Source: Ailurus styani (taxonomy: Eukaryota; Chordata; Mammalia; Carnivora; Ailuridae). Taken from it: 64,000 bases of DNA. Below the pieces are notes generated by a model. It saw nothing but the letters and a program-made list of their open reading frames with translations. It was not told where the DNA came from and ran no database searches. Positions 1 through 12,180 of this stretch are shown in pieces. The stretch is taken from assembly GCA_002007465.1 (NCBI GenBank), contig LNAC01000163.1, forward strand, positions 280,812-344,811, given 5' to 3'. Both the position numbers and the translations under genes were made by a program. Every line of letters starts with the position of its first letter. The first letter of the stretch is position 1.

Positions 1-145
1 CTCTACATTGACATTGTAGCCAAAGGACTGTAAATCTTTAAGAAAAGTTTCAGAGATATTGAAAGCATAATATTGGTTGGAATGAACAAAAAGGAAAAAA
101 CAAAACAAAACAAAACTCTTACAGTTTCACTTGAGAAACTAGTGC

Positions 146-332
146 TTTTTTTTTAATTAAAGATTTATTTATTTATTTGACAGAGAGAGACAACCAGAGA
201 GGTAACACAAGCAGGGGGAGCAGCAGACAGAGGGAGAAGCAGGGAGCCCAAAATGGGGCTTGATTCCAGGACTCTGGGATCATGACCTGAGCAGAAGGCC
301 TATGCTTACTGACTGAACCACCCAGGTGCCCC
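146..332 (-). mobile_element. CAN-SINE, older subtype
   Basis: Reverse-oriented tRNA-derived SINE. Reading the + strand, a poly-T and TTTA tail is followed by a purine-rich (CT on the other strand) block and then the tRNA-like head ending in 'cacccaggtgcccc'. The middle block ('caagcagggggagcagcag') is the older carnivoran variant, not the 'gtaggcagagaggcaggcag' variant of the young copies. A 9-bp target-site duplication, tagtgcttt, lies at 140-148 and 337-345. The minus-strand open frame inside it is a SINE artefact. Confidence 0.93.
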
Positions 333-345
333 AAAGTAGTGCTTT

Positions 346-2463
346 CTTTAACACATGGCCAGGTGGAATTTTCCAACTATGGTAAAGGTGGCCTTACCAC
401 TTTCACTTAAAAGTGAAAAACTTTTTTTGGTTCTTGTTCTCAATCTACAAATGGCTTTGCAAACCTTTTAGTAATTGTTTCCCTTAGCAGTTGGTAAGAT
501 TGAATACAATGCTTCCACAGTTTTTTAGTTTCAGATTTTCATATCATTTCAATTGATCAATTTATTATTTATGAAGTTGATATGTCTCCAGACAAATGGA
601 TTTTTTAGAGATATCAATGTATTGAATTAATTTCCTAGCCAATAGAAAATACACAAAACATCTATAGAAATCAGTGTGCACACAGATAATCATGTATTAA
701 ATGTAATGGATATATGTTACATAATACATAAAATATATATTTTTTATAATTAATTATTCAACAGAGTAAATAATATGTTATTATATAGGTATTTTCTCCA
801 CAAATCTTGACCAAACACACTTAGCTCCATTCAAAATCAGTTATAACTGTTCCTTCACGATGTTGTTGGTCTATAGAAAGATGTGTATTTCATGCATATG
901 GCCTAGATTTCTCTTTATTCATTAATAATATACATAACAGATATAAACTCAATCATATGAATAGTGAAAATTCTATTCAAATAATTCTTTATTCATTATA
1001 TATTCTTCATCTATGTCTATTCATTACTGGAAAGGAAAGACTTAGCATTAGGCCTGTGACCTATTTCTTCTCGGGTTTGGGACATTCAGGAGAAAAAGAT
1101 GAGCTGTAAAATCTACCATAAACATGCTGATTACAGAAATTCTGGAAAACATATTAATAGGGGCTTACTAGAAGGAACGCCCTTTCCTGTGAAATACTCT
1201 TAGTATGCACATGTATACTTGTTACTGTCAAAAATTTGAAATCCTTCTGGTCTGGAGAAGATAAGTATTAGCATGCATGTTGTTATTGTGCACTCTATGG
1301 AGGACCGTACCTCTGAGCTAGAAAAACCCCATCATGGTGGGAAATATGTGGACCAAAGGATCAGTAAATGGAAATGGGGGAAGTTGTGGCAAACAAAGGA
1401 TGCTCATAAGTGAGTCGTGATCTCAGGTAAGAAAACAAACACACTATTTCCACAAGAGTGTTTCAGAGTGAGACAGTAAGACTGTTAGCTCTTTGTCAGA
1501 TCTAGCATTCACTAGTGGCATATTCTGGGAGAAACCTCTGAATCTCTTTTCTTTAAAAAGAGGAATTGGACTCTTGATTTATGAGCTCTGCTCCAAAACT
1601 CCACCTAGATAATTTGGTGAAAAGATGTGACATAGTACTCATGATAACTCAACTTATCAGTAACCACCTACTACCACTTGATTCACATTTATAGTCTATA
1701 TTTACCATTCTGGTTATTTTTCTGATGACTTCAGAAAAATACTACCGATGAATCATAGAGGGTGGAGAATGCTGAACAGCAGAGCTTCTGTCACACTGTG
1801 TGGCTATTAATCAAGGTGATGCATTGCTAAGACAGCTGCTTGGGTGTGACAAAGGAGATTGCCTCTGCCTTCCCAGCATGTCAGAAGTTTATTTGCCTCT
1901 TTGAATATATGGAATGTGAATGTCAATGGAATGCATTTAAAGAAGGTGTAAAATGGGACCTGAAGAGCCTCAAGGGAGGTCAGTTCAGATGTGATCTGAT
2001 GTCTATTTGATATTACTAATAATATCCCTCTGGAGATACATAAGTGACATTTATGTGATACCTTATATAGATGGGGACATAGTATGGGATTGACAATACC
2101 TAAGTGACAGTTTCATGGGGTACATAATGTTTTTGGGTGTATATAGTTTCCAAAATTGCACAGAAACAATAACTATTCAGTGGCAGTAAAATATGCTGTG
2201 GCTTTATCAGATCTGTCCATGCAGCCTAAGATATTCCATGGAGATTTAAGGAGTTGGTCTTGGAATTGCCCAGTGTGGCCAAAGTAATATTACTAGAGCT
2301 TTGTCAACAAGAGTGAAAGATATACTACACCAGATAGGAACACTAGAGGGGCCTCTATTTCACGAGATTGATAGTGGCTGGAATCAATCTGGAAGATTTA
2401 ATGAAGCTATAAGCAAATGAACTAATTAGACAATAGTTTTCATGGAAAATCATTAACAATGTT
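346..2463. other. unassigned AT-rich non-coding DNA
   Basis: About 2.1 kb with no long open frame, splice-flanked exon, RNA gene or repeat that I can name. Between about 1730 and 2460 the sequence is a little less AT-rich and could be an old interspersed element, but I cannot place it. Confidence 0.5.
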
Positions 2464-2477
2464 GAGAGAAGTCCTTT

Positions 2478-2673
2478 TTTTTTTTTTAAGAATTTATTTA
2501 TTTATTTGACACAGAGAGAGAGATCGCAAGTAGGCAGAGAGGCAGGCAGAGAGAGAGGAGGAAGCAGGCTCTCTGCAGAGCAGAGAGCCCGGTGTGGGCC
2601 TCGATCCCAGGATCCTGAGATCATGACCTGAGCCAAAGGCGAGGCTTTAACCTGCTGAGCCACCCAGGCGCCC
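2478..2673 (-). mobile_element. CAN-SINE, young subtype
   Basis: Complete reverse-oriented copy from poly-T tail to 'caggcgccc'. It has the 'gtaggcagagaggcaggcag' block typical of the young copies here. The perfect 14-bp target duplication gagagaagtccttt at 2464-2477 and 2674-2687 indicates a fairly recent L1-driven insertion. Confidence 0.97.
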
Positions 2674-2736
2674 GAGAGAAGTCCTTTATTCTCATACAAA
2701 AAGCCTAGTGAATATTCTAATACTTATGGAATCTAC

Positions 2737-3005
2737 TATTTTTTTTTAATTTTTATTATTTGCCCCAGGGGTACAGGTCTGTGAATCATCAGGCTTACAC
2801 ATTTCACAGCATTCACCATAGCGCAAAGCCTCCCCAATGTCCATAACCCATCCACCCTATCCCTACCCTCCTCCCCCCCAGTAACCCTCAGTTTGTTTTG
2901 TGAGATTAGGAGTCTCTTATGTTTTGTCTCCTTCCCGATCCCATCTTGTTTCATTATTTTTCCTTCCCTACCCCCCACGACCCCCCACCCTGCCCCTCAA
3001 GTTCC
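2737..3005 (-). mobile_element. 5'-truncated young carnivoran L1, 3' UTR only
   Basis: Antisense L1 3' UTR. A poly-T run is followed by the complement of the carnivoran L1 end ('ggggtacaggtctgtgaatc'), then the C-rich strand of the G-rich tract, ending near 'gtttcatt'. Only about 270 bp of the element is present. A short matching atctact at 2731-2737 and near 3011 is a probable target duplication. The 80-codon minus-strand frame across it is 3' UTR, not a gene. Confidence 0.88.
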
Positions 3006-3019
3006 TCATATCTACTCTT

Positions 3020-4107
3020 TTTAAAGGTCAATGACTGAGAGTGCTAGAAGGGAATAGGTTATACTAATGGGATCTGTTACAAATTTATGGCAGGTTGTCA
3101 CTGGACAATTGAGCAAATATCGTTGTTCCTTAATGGCCTTGGTGCACAAAATAACATGGAACTTCTCTATGCAGTTGGTTGGGATTGGAGAGATCAAAGT
3201 ATGACATTGTGTTTTCACTATTACAAAACTACATAATGGCACCTGTACTAGGGTATGTGGAATATGGTTATAACTACAAAGCAGACAGAGTCCAGGATTT
3301 TCTAAAACATGGCCTCTGTCAGCACAGCTGTTAATGAGAATATGTGCTACGTTAGGAAAGATCATTTCTGTTGGAAAAGAAGGAATAATTACGCTGGATT
3401 ATTTTCCCCTGTTGAATGGTATGTTAAACATTAATCCCTCTGTCACAAACCTGTGATGTAATAAAAGGGTTGGTAAGTTCATTGATAGAATGGAATGAAA
3501 ACCAAATTTAAGTAGACAGTGTCTTTAAGAATGAGAACATAGTTAGGGAGATAGCTGTTCCATCAATTTTGTACTTTAAATTTATGAATTAGACCAATAA
3601 AATTGACTTTGATCTTTTTTGAAATAAAAAGACATACATAAGTAAATGCTTCCATCAGAATATAAGATATTCTATTTGCACAGATGTAAGAAGAACACCT
3701 GGAAAAAGCATCACTTCCAAACTAAAAACAGAAAGCACTAGATAATCTACAAAATCATAACCTTTCATGAATCCATAAGACAGCCAAAGTAACAGGGAAA
3801 ATAATTATGGAATCCAGAGAGAAACAAGATGGAAACACATGGTCATCTCTTAAAAGATATGAGAGGAAGACATGCACACTATACAAAAGAGAGAGAAACA
3901 CAGAAAAATTAAAAGTTAAATCTGGTCTATTGTACAGATATAGAACCTTTGAGAGTCAAAGAAACATGCATAGTTTAGGCCCACAGTTTGACTTTTCCCT
4001 CTGGACCTCAAGAAGGCATTCAGGAGAAAGATTGGGGTTAGGGTGGAAGAGTGAATAAATCTTGTCAGTCTTGTGCCAGAGGAAGGTAACAATTGTTAAA
4101 AGATACA
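3020..4107. other. unassigned non-coding DNA
   Basis: No recognisable gene or named repeat. Two modest open frames occur here (3021-3365 minus, 3807-4058 plus); neither shows a domain, initiation context or composition that would support coding. Confidence 0.5.
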
Positions 4108-4209
4108 AAGCCTGGTGGTGGGTATTAAGGAGGGTACGTATTGCATGGAGCACTGGGTGTGGTGCATAAACAATGAACCTTGGATCACTGAAAAATAAAA
4201 AAAAAAAAA
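4108..4209 (+). mobile_element. L1 3' end, old fragment
   Basis: Short sense L1 3' terminus: a 'gagcactgggtgtggtgcat' segment followed by an A-rich tail at 4190-4209. Segments with 'gagcactgggtgt' close many carnivoran L1 3' UTRs. Confidence 0.75.
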
Positions 4210-5694
4210 GATTCGAAGCCCCATCCAGATGCTCTTCTGCTATGAAGGCCTTAAGCCATTTCGAGAAGGGCAGTAAAACCTGTAAGCCCCAGAACATAGG
4301 TGAAGACACATTGTGTCTGGAGGAAAGATTAATAATAATCCCTCTATTTATTGGAGAGAGGAGGGAGAGCATTCCATGTTCATATTAGAAACTCTCTTAC
4401 TACCAGAAGAAGGTTTGGATCTCTGAAACAGCCCAACCCTTGAGATTTAGGGAGATAATATTTTTAAAATCTTGTTTCCCACTGCCAGCTTAACAAATAT
4501 AGAAGCAACTCTCAAGAATTTAGCTAAGCCTGATGTAGCTGAACTGCCAGGAGTCAAAGTCGGCAACTGAGACAACATGCTTAATGAAAGTAATAGAGCT
4601 TTAATGACTTAGTTTAGGCAGGAAAACTGGAAAAAGTTCCAACTCCTTGTTCTATTTCCCCACATGGAATGCTCACCTGCTGATAAGGTGAATCAACAGA
4701 GATATGGGGGTCATCTCACTGTGGGGAGAGCCCTGAACAAACAGTGCTTACAGTTGTATGAACCTAGAGGCTGGAGGAGAGCAAGCTAGAAGTAGCAAAG
4801 TAATGAGTAAAGTGTCTTTAATGTTCTTGTCCTACCCCTATGCTCCACTAAAGAGGTCTTGACAGAGACAAGGGAGGAAGGCTTTTGCCAAATGGCCCAG
4901 ATAAAGAAGATTCTGAATGGAGGCTCCTAGGCTAGGAATGCAGGTTTGTCTAAGAGCCTTGCTGGGCAGGGAAGCCTGAGTCCTTGACTATAACTCTCTT
5001 CAGAAACCTCAGTGTGTTGACTGTGCCTCAAATCTTGCATGGGGAAGGCAGCTTTCCCCCATAACCCTGCCGGGTAAAAAAGCCTTTGTAAATGGTTGTG
5101 GTTGAGCCTGAAAAAGCCCTCAGAGGCTTTTTAGCCAGGAGCCAAACTGATCACTAACAAACAATAGTAGTTTATTATTGGTAGAAGTACAATAGTGTGA
5201 GGAGGGAACTCTGAGACCTACAAAGTGAAAGCCGAGCATGGAGGAAAAACTCGCTAGGAATCCAGCCCTTGCCTTAAGTGCAAGGTAACACTTGAAGAAT
5301 TTGAAGACATTGGTACAATAAGAAGAAGACCCGACAACAGTTAACAAAGCAACACAAATGTAGCCTAGTTCCTGATTAGTTTCACTCAGCCAATACCCTA
5401 AGAAGGCTAGATACTAACAGGATGCCCATTTCTGGAGAAAATGACTATTTACATTTTTTTTTACTGTATTAATCATGTCTGACTTCTAATTAAAAAATGA
5501 GACAAATGAAACAAAAAACAATCCATTGTCAATAGAAGAGGCTCAGAGATAACATACATTAATTCTATCAGACAGGAAATATGAAATATTCATGACTGAT
5601 ATCTTAAAAGTTTTAGTAAAATAGGAAGACCACATGTACTAATAAATGGGAAACTTTAGTAGAAAGGTGAAAACTATAAGAAAAATTCAATTGA
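4210..5694. other. unassigned, locally GC-richer non-coding DNA
   Basis: About 1.5 kb, noticeably less AT-rich than its neighbours, especially 4550-5350. Long mixed-composition sequence between old repeats suggests a decayed LTR or internal ERV segment, but I find no terminal repeats, primer-binding site or protein similarity. Small open frames on both strands are unconvincing. Confidence 0.4.
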
Positions 5695-5890
5695 GGGGCA
5701 TCTGGGTAGCTAGATGGTTAGGCGGCTGCCTTTGGCTCAGGTCATGATCCCAGGGGCCTGGGATTGGGCCCTTCATCAGGCTCCCTGCTCAGTGGGGGAG
5801 CCTGTTTCTCCCTCTCCCTCTGTCATTCCCTCTGCTTGTGCTCTCTGGCTCTATCATTCTGTCAACTCAATAAACGAAATCTTAAAAAAA
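5695..5890 (+). mobile_element. CAN-SINE, older subtype
   Basis: Sense copy with the tRNA-like head ('ggggcatctgggtagct'), a B-box-like segment, a CT-rich body with 'ttctccctctccctctg', and a short A tail. Divergent, with no exact target duplication found, so older than the copy just downstream. Confidence 0.9.
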
Positions 5891-5929
5891 GTTCACTTGG
5901 AAACACTAGTGATAAAGAATAGAGGAACA

Positions 5930-6103
5930 GGGGCGCCTGGATAGCTCAGTGGGTTAAAGCCTCTGCCTTCGGCTCAGGTCATGATCTCAGGATCCTGGGA
6001 TCGAGGCCCGCATCAGGCTCCCTGCTCTGTGGGGAGCCTGCTTCCTCCTCTCTCTCTCTGCCTACTTGTAATCTCTCTCTGTCAAATAAAAAAAAAATCT
6101 TAA
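5930..6103 (+). mobile_element. CAN-SINE, young subtype
   Basis: Sense copy starting 'ggggcgcctggatagctcag' and ending in an A-rich tail. Perfect 16-bp target duplication aaagaatagaggaaca at 5914-5929 and 6104-6119. It lies 40 bp after an older SINE in the same orientation. Confidence 0.97.
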
Positions 6104-6370
6104 AAAGAATAGAGGAACAAAGATGAAGAATGTGTTTTTTGATGGACTTGTCAGTATTCTTGACATTAGCCAAATAAAAAATCTGTGTACTTAACAGTAG
6201 GTCAGTAATAGTTACCCACAGTGAAACTACCCATAGAAAACAGGATAGGGAGAGAAATAGAACACTGCACCCAAAAGCTGTGAGAAAATCCCACACTACT
6301 TAATACATGTGCCACTGGAATCTCAAGAGGAGAGATGATGGGGTAGAGGAATATTTAGAGATAATGACTC

Positions 6371-6895
6371 AGAATTTACAAAATTGGTAAAAAAAAAAAA
6401 CCTAAAGTACAGAGCTAATAACTTTAGAGAATTTCAAGTATGATAGATACTTGAAAATAAACACAAAGCATGTCATATTCAAATTGCTAATAAGCAAAGC
6501 AAAGGAAAAACTCTTGAAGGCAACCAGAGAAAGTAAGACAGAGTACATAAAAAGAACGGTAATAAATAAATGTCTTCATATTGTCAGAATCTGTGCAAAT
6601 GTGGTGACCATGGAGTAACTACAAGAACAGCAAAAAAATCTGTTAACTAAGAATGCTATAACCAGTGAAAATATCTTTGAAACTAAAGGTAAAATAAGAG
6701 CTTTTAAATAAATAGAAACAGAACTGAGATAATTCATTAGTAGATTAGCACTATGAGGACTATATTAAACTATTTCAGGCAGAAGGAGTAATATTTTAGG
6801 ATAAAATTTGAATCTATACAAAGAAATGAAGATATATGGAAATGATTCAATAAAAAAATGAGTAGTTATTTTTAATTACTCTAAAGCTGATTATA
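6371..6895 (+). mobile_element. L1M-type LINE, ORF1-region fragment
   Basis: Sense remnant resembling the 3' part of ORF1 and the inter-ORF segment of old L1M/HAL1-type elements: 'catattcaaattgctaat', 'gaaggcaaccagagaaa' and 'caaagaaatgaagatata' occur in the expected order. All frames are broken. The same family reappears at 7521-7745 beyond a hAT insertion and a SINE. Confidence 0.7.
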
Positions 6896-6905
6896 TGGTT
6901 CAAAT

Positions 6906-7110
6906 CAGGGATTGGCAAATTCTGTCAAGGGAGAGAAAGTATATGTTTTAGACTTTGTGGACTGGTTGGCTTCTGTTGCAACTATTCAGCTCTATCTGCT
7001 GTTTTAGTGTGAAATCAGTCACAGACGATAGGTGAATAACAGGTATGGCTCTATTTTACTAAAACTTAAACAGGTGGGAGACCATATTTTTGTCTATATA
7101 AGTTTGCCAA
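6906..7110 (+). mobile_element. hAT-type non-autonomous DNA transposon (MITE)
   Basis: Starts 'cagggattggcaaa' and ends 'agtttgcc', with an internal 'gactttgtggactggttggc' and 'gttgcaactattcagctct'. This matches the common mammalian hAT-Charlie MITE whose ends read caggggtcggcaaact and agtttgccgacccctg. I cannot give the exact family name. It interrupts or abuts the L1M fragment. Confidence 0.72.
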
Positions 7111-7290
7111 GTTATCTCAAGTAAAACTCATTTCAATGTATTGTAGATTTACAGCATATTTAAAAAAATAAATGACCAGATTAGCACGGAAGGCAAGGTT
7201 TACTCTATGTAGAGCAATGTAATGCTATGTAAAAGAAGACCCTGATTAGTTAAAATGTATATTTTAAACTCTGGGGAAACTACTATTTTT

Positions 7291-7503
7291 ATTTTTTTTT
7301 TTAAGATTTATTTACTTATTTATTTGACAGAGAGAGAGAGAGAGAGAGAGATCACAAGTCGGCAGAGAGGCAGGCAGAGAGAGAGGAGGAAGTAGGCTCC
7401 CTGCCAAGCAGGAAGCCTGATGCAGGGCTGGATCCCAGGACCCTGAGATCATGACCTGAGCCTAAGGTGGAGGCTTTAACCCACTGAGCTACCCAGGCAC
7501 CCC
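7291..7503 (-). mobile_element. CAN-SINE, young subtype
   Basis: Reverse-oriented copy with an expanded (GA)n stretch at about 7327-7350 next to the tail. 16-bp target duplication ggaaactactattttt at 7275-7290 and 7505-7520. Confidence 0.96.
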
Positions 7504-7520
7504 AGGAAACTACTATTTTT

Positions 7521-7745
7521 AAACAGGTATACAACAGAACTGAAGTGGAGCTGAAATGAAAAGTGGAATCACAAATCCAAAGTAACAAAGAGGAAACACT
7601 TAGAAACAATAAATAAATCAAATAGCAAACAAGCCAAACCATAGATATTCATGCATCCATATCAATGAGCACTTTATATGGAAATGATCTAAATGTACCA
7701 AATACAGATAGGGATAGCTAGATTGGGTTAAAAAAAATAAAACCC
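7521..7745 (+). mobile_element. L1M-type LINE fragment, continuation
   Basis: Probably continues the element at 6371-6895. Its 'gaaatgatctaaatgtacca' resembles the start of the L1 ORF2 endonuclease region ('aaatgtaaatggtctaaa'). Heavily decayed. Confidence 0.55.
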
Positions 7746-8429
7746 ATGTTAAATAATAGAAATTCAAGTAAATTTTAAAGATCTAATATGCTATGTTAAT
7801 CTATTCATGAATCAGGCAGCATCCTGTCTGGCAAATACAGGGGAGCACCAAAAGGCTACAGAAAAGGAAAGGTTTTTAAAGGCAGAGAGGAAGTGAAAAA
7901 AAATTATTAGCAAAGAATGCTTCATTTTAGACAATGTCACCCTTCCAAGGAGAACAGTAGGAGTCTGTCTAAATTCCCCAGTGTTGATCAGGAGATTCCC
8001 ATGTTAATTGGTTAAAGGTTATATTTATGGAGAGTTGAATCTTAGATATTAAGTCTTGGTTTGCTGACTTGAGGCCTTAACCTAAGTGACACCGTTTTGG
8101 GCTTTGGCTTTCTTTTTAACACCCAAACTATATGTTGTCTATAAGTATCACACTTTTAATATAATGATATAATAGTTTAAGGGTAAAGTTATAGATGAAA
8201 ATATAGAACATTAACATTACTCAGAAGTTCTTAATTATTTGGATATAAAACTGCACATTTCTAAAAACTCAACAGTTAAATAAAAAGTCCAAAGTAAGAT
8301 AGTACCCCAGTAACAAAGAATTACTTGGCACAAAATGTCAATAGTGCTGAGATTGAGAAACCCTCTTCTAGAAAATAGAAGTCTAGGAAATAATGTAAAA
8401 ATAATATTTTACATCATAAAAAATTAATG
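7746..8429. other. unassigned AT-rich DNA
   Basis: No gene, RNA or named repeat visible. Sequence from 7800 to 8110 is somewhat more complex and could be an old LTR, without identifiable ends. Confidence 0.45.
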
Positions 8430-8640
8430 CCATTATTAGTACCAAAACTTAAAGGGAAAATCAGAAGAAAACCAATAACTTTAAGGACAGAGAAAAGGAT
8501 GCTCAATAAAATTATGAAAAATTTAATCCAGCATTATGAAAAATTAATCATGTCAATGCAGGGTTTATGGCAGGAATGCAAGATTAATTCACTATTTAAA
8601 AATAAATGCATATAATTTTCCATATACACAAACTAAATAA
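8430..8640 (+). mobile_element. L1 ORF2 fragment (reverse transcriptase region)
   Basis: The segment 'gggtttatggcaggaatgca' is a decayed form of the L1 ORF2 signature 'gggtttatcccaggaatgca' just upstream of the catalytic region. The small plus-strand open frame here is a piece of dead ORF2. Confidence 0.75.
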
Positions 8641-8697
8641 AAAAAACCTGACAATTTTGGATACTTTACTGCTAATATGTTTAATTGGATGCCATTT

Positions 8698-8898
8698 TTT
8701 TTTTAAGATTTTACTTATTTATTTGACAGAGAGAAAGAGAGAGAGATCACAAGCAGGCAGAGAGGCAGGCAGAGAGAGAAGGGGAAGCAGGCTCCCTGCT
8801 GAGCAGGGAGCCCGATGCTGGTCTCGATCCCAGGATCCTGAGATCATGACCTGAGCTGAAGGCAGAGACTTTAACCCACTGAGCCACCCAGGTGCCCC
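8698..8898 (-). mobile_element. CAN-SINE, young subtype
   Basis: Full reverse-oriented copy, poly-T to 'ggtgcccc'. Imperfect 15-bp target duplication: aattggatgccattt upstream (from 8683) against aattggataccttt downstream (from 8899). Confidence 0.96.
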
Positions 8899-9539
8899 AA
8901 ATTGGATACCTTTTAAACTAAGGCATAAAGTATTCTCGTTTCCAAACAGGCATCTTGAGCAAGACTTACAAAATGAGGACAAAATGGCCTTTTAAGACAT
9001 CAGTGTTGAGTTTCAGCAAAAGTCCAGACTCAGTTTTTTTAGTAACTTTATTCCAGGCAACTTGTTCTCCCCTACTTCTGTGCTTTTGTCACAGACACTT
9101 CAGTCCACCATGATAGGCCTCCTTACCTTTAAATCTAGAGGGCAGATTCTAGAGATTTTGTTCCTTACCTCTCAAGAAGCCTGTGTCTTTGAAAGATGTT
9201 GCAGACTTTACACTCTGGTCCCCAGGCCCCATAGCCAACTTTAAATATCAAGAAATATTTTGGCATCTCAGTTATGTCCTTGATGAAGTCACCAGCTTCT
9301 TGTATATCTTTCTTTGTAAGTCAGTAGATGCTGACTCACCCAACATTTACATAATTAAGGGAGAATCACTCAAGTGGATATTTACAAAACATATACAATC
9401 TCCTTCAAGGTGATTTCTGTCCTTGCTAAAAGATAAAAGCTGCTGGTAACATGTTGCTAGTGGTTTCATTATCATTATCCTGTGTGTCAAACAGGATACT
9501 TTGTTATAGATTGGAGAATTCAGAAGACAAGGTGAATGG
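8899..9539. other. unassigned non-coding DNA
   Basis: No named repeat. Overlapping small frames at 9062-9244, 9183-9413 (+) and 9347-9568 (-) show no domain similarity and look like chance in moderately complex sequence. Confidence 0.45.
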
Positions 9540-10264
9540 TCTGAATTCAGTATATATTTTTGAGCCACTAGTATGTACCAGAAACTGGTGATATGAAATT
9601 AATATATCAGGTCCATATTTTAGAAACATTATTCTAGAGAAAGTATGGAAAACTTGTGTAAGAAAGAGAAAGTTAGAAGACCTTTTCAGGTATCCAAGTA
9701 AGAGATGATAGCAGCAGAAACTATTACACTTAGTCTAACCTTTCTTAGTTTTGACAGTGTAAGAAAATACAGTTTGGTTAGGTTTTGGGAGTTAGAATCA
9801 ACATGATATATGAATTGATATGATTGTTGTGGTAAACAGTCAATATTACCATATATTATGCAATTATCATGGATACATAATACAGAAGAAGGAACAAAGT
9901 TGGTAAGAAAAGAAAGAAATTGTATTTTAAACAAGTTGAGTTTTATATATCGAAGTTTGGAACAAGTGCTAAAATTTTAGAGATACAGAATTAAGAGTAA
10001 GAATTAAGACTGCAGATTATTGCAGTTAAGCCAAAATATTGGATAACATTTCAAGGCAGAGATTTTAGAAAGAATGGAAGGGTCACGTGCAGATCTCTTG
10101 GGAAATACAAACCTTCACAGTACTAGACAGATGAAAGGACATCCATAGAAATACCAACAAATGAGATTTAATGGGAGTGGAATTCTCAAACCCAAGCCCC
10201 AAGAGAGGAGAGAGAGAAGGTTTGTTTTGTTTTGTTTTTTAAAGATTTAATTTATTTATTTGGT

Positions 10265-10301
<37 letters not shown>

Positions 10302-10620
10302 ATGAGGTTGGGCAAGCACAGAGGGAGAAGCAGACTCCCTGCTGAAGAGGGAGCAAAATGCAGGGGCTCGATCCCAGGATCCTGAGATCTTGACCTGAAC
10401 TAAAGGCAGATGCTTAACCTACTGGGCCACCCAGGTGCCCCAGGTTTGTTTTTTTGATAAAAAAATGATATAACACTTTTCAAAAGTCAAGGAGGATAAG
10501 GAATAAAAGTGGGAAATGTCTTTGAAGGTCAGGAAGTCTAGAATGACTTGTAGTAATGGCAGTTTTATTGGATTTGAGGGTAAGAACAGTGAAAATTTGG
10601 TTACGGAATTAAACAGAAAT
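9540..10620 (-). mobile_element. LINE2 (L2), decayed antisense copy
   Basis: Several landmarks of an antisense L2 occur in order: 'gagccactagtatgtacc' near 9561, 'tccaagtaagagatgatag' near 9693 (L2 reverse: gtccaggcgagagatgatgg), 'attttaaacaagttgagtt' near 9923, 'ccaagagaggagagag' near 10198, and 'caaggaggataagga' near 10489. A young SINE splits it. Sense L2 occurs at 16110-17470. Confidence 0.65.
10233..10441 (-). mobile_element. CAN-SINE, older subtype, with (GA)n
   Basis: Reverse-oriented copy inserted into the L2. It carries a long (GA)n block at about 10269-10300. The flanking 'aggtttgtttt' occurs upstream near 10219 and downstream near 10442 as the probable target duplication. Confidence 0.93.
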
Positions 10621-11739
10621 TTCTTTTACCTGCTCTCTCAGATCTGAAATTTTTAAGGTTTACCTTTATTTTAGAAATAAAATGATTTTTGAACAACAAA
10701 AAGATGAAGAAGAATGTAATCTAAATCACTAAAATGACAGAAAATTCATTTTAAAGAAAAAATATTTTAACTTATATGAATTTTGTATGTATAAATAGTA
10801 AGCTATAGTGCTGAAAGGAATAGTGCTGACCATCTTGAAAGTACATTAGAGATCTAGTTTTGCTAGTGTAGCAATTATAATCCTCAACTTGAGAAAATTT
10901 GCCAGCAAAAATACTCATGCATTTAAAATCATAGTCTTAGACAATCACCTCTGATTTTTTTTCAAGCTACAATTTTAAGAGTGTGAAACACTCCCCAAAG
11001 AACATTTTCTTTTATTTATCACACTTAAAAAGCAATTTATTTTCTTGTGAAGATAATTAGTGGGCAGATCACTCAAGCCCTTTCTGCAAGCAAAATTTTG
11101 AAGTAGGTATATATAATGTCACCCTACCAATTTTAGCATGATGGTAGAATTGTTTTACATTGATAATACAGATCAATTTGGTCCAGAGAATTTATTAAAA
11201 ATTTAAACAAAATAATACGTTTCTTTAACAAGAAAGAATAGGAATTAGTCATATATGTCCATTCACTTCAATCTTGTGTAACCGTTGATAATTGAGAATA
11301 TTCATTAACCTTTATCCTAGAGGAAGAGAAAATCTAAATTTATGTATGAGTTGTTGGACAAGGAGACTTTAAAGAGGGTGATGGGGAAGGGAGGAAGGGA
11401 AATAATAATTTGATATTAATATGCACACTCTGCCTGTTCTGGGAGAATCACTGAGTGAGTTACTGAAGGGAGGGGGGATACAAAGCTAAGAATATGCCTT
11501 AAATGAGATAATTCTCAAAATTGTTAGAAATGAGAGAGTGGGTCACAAAGAACATATAGGTAGCCATTCATAGAAGCTCCAAAACATTTTCTTGCCCTCA
11601 AAGCATAGATTGTAAATAAGGTATCAGGTATTTGTGTGGTTGGATCTTCTGCGTAAGTATACCATCCTATGTCTAAATTTTGTCCTAAAGTTTTATTTTC
11701 TCTTAACTATTGTCAGTATTCTAACTACTGTTTGTGGAG
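10621..11739. other. unassigned AT-rich DNA
   Basis: About 1.1 kb without gene or named repeat. A purine-rich patch at 11370-11480 ('gggaaggg') is low-complexity. Confidence 0.5.
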
Positions 11740-11925
11740 TAGGTGTCTCTAGTTTTCTAGGTTATTGTGTGCCTCTCAGAATATTTCCATTGATATAGGA
11801 AATACAGTTTGCAGATATTTTCTATAATCCCATAGTTTGCATTTTCTCTAATGTGATCATTCGCTGTGCAGGAGCTTTTTAGTTTGATGTAGTCCCATTT
11901 GTCCGTGAGGTAGCTGTCAAATTCA
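11740..11925 (-). mobile_element. L1 ORF2 3'-end fragment, antisense
   Basis: 'tgtgcaggagctttttagtt' followed by 'tgatgtagtcccatttgt' is the antisense of a conserved stretch near the 3' end of L1 ORF2. It is immediately followed by a sense L1 3' UTR, giving a head-to-head L1 arrangement. Confidence 0.8.
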
Positions 11926-11934
11926 TGTCAAATT

Positions 11935-12180
11935 CATAGAAACAGAATAAAATGGTGTTTTCCAAGGGCTTGGGAAGAGGGACATGTGGAGTTGCTATCC
12001 AATGGTTATAAAGTTTTGGTTATATAAAATGTGTAAGTTCTAGATATCTGTTGTACAGCGTTGTATCTATAGTTAACAATATTGTATTGTGCACTTAAAA
12101 ATTTAAGAGGGTAGATCTTGGGAAGTGTTCGTGTCACAATATATATAAATAAATAAATTAATTAAAATAAAAAAGACTTA
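11935..12180 (+). mobile_element. L1 3' UTR, old sense fragment
   Basis: 'gttctagatatctgttgtac' then 'tctatagttaacaatattgt' and 'gcacttaaaaatttaagagg' are the typical L1M 3' UTR order, ending in an A/T-rich tail at 12139-12180. Confidence 0.82.

Noticed and set aside
2040..2180. Weak resemblance of a translated Tyr-Ile-Asp-Gly and Phe-Leu-Gly-Val pair to an ERV-L reverse transcriptase
   Set aside because: Spacing and surrounding residues do not fit, and stops intervene. Kept as unassigned.
3956..4372. Minus-strand frame of 138 codons
   Set aside because: It runs through an L1 3' end with its poly-A tail (read as a Phe run), so it is not coding.
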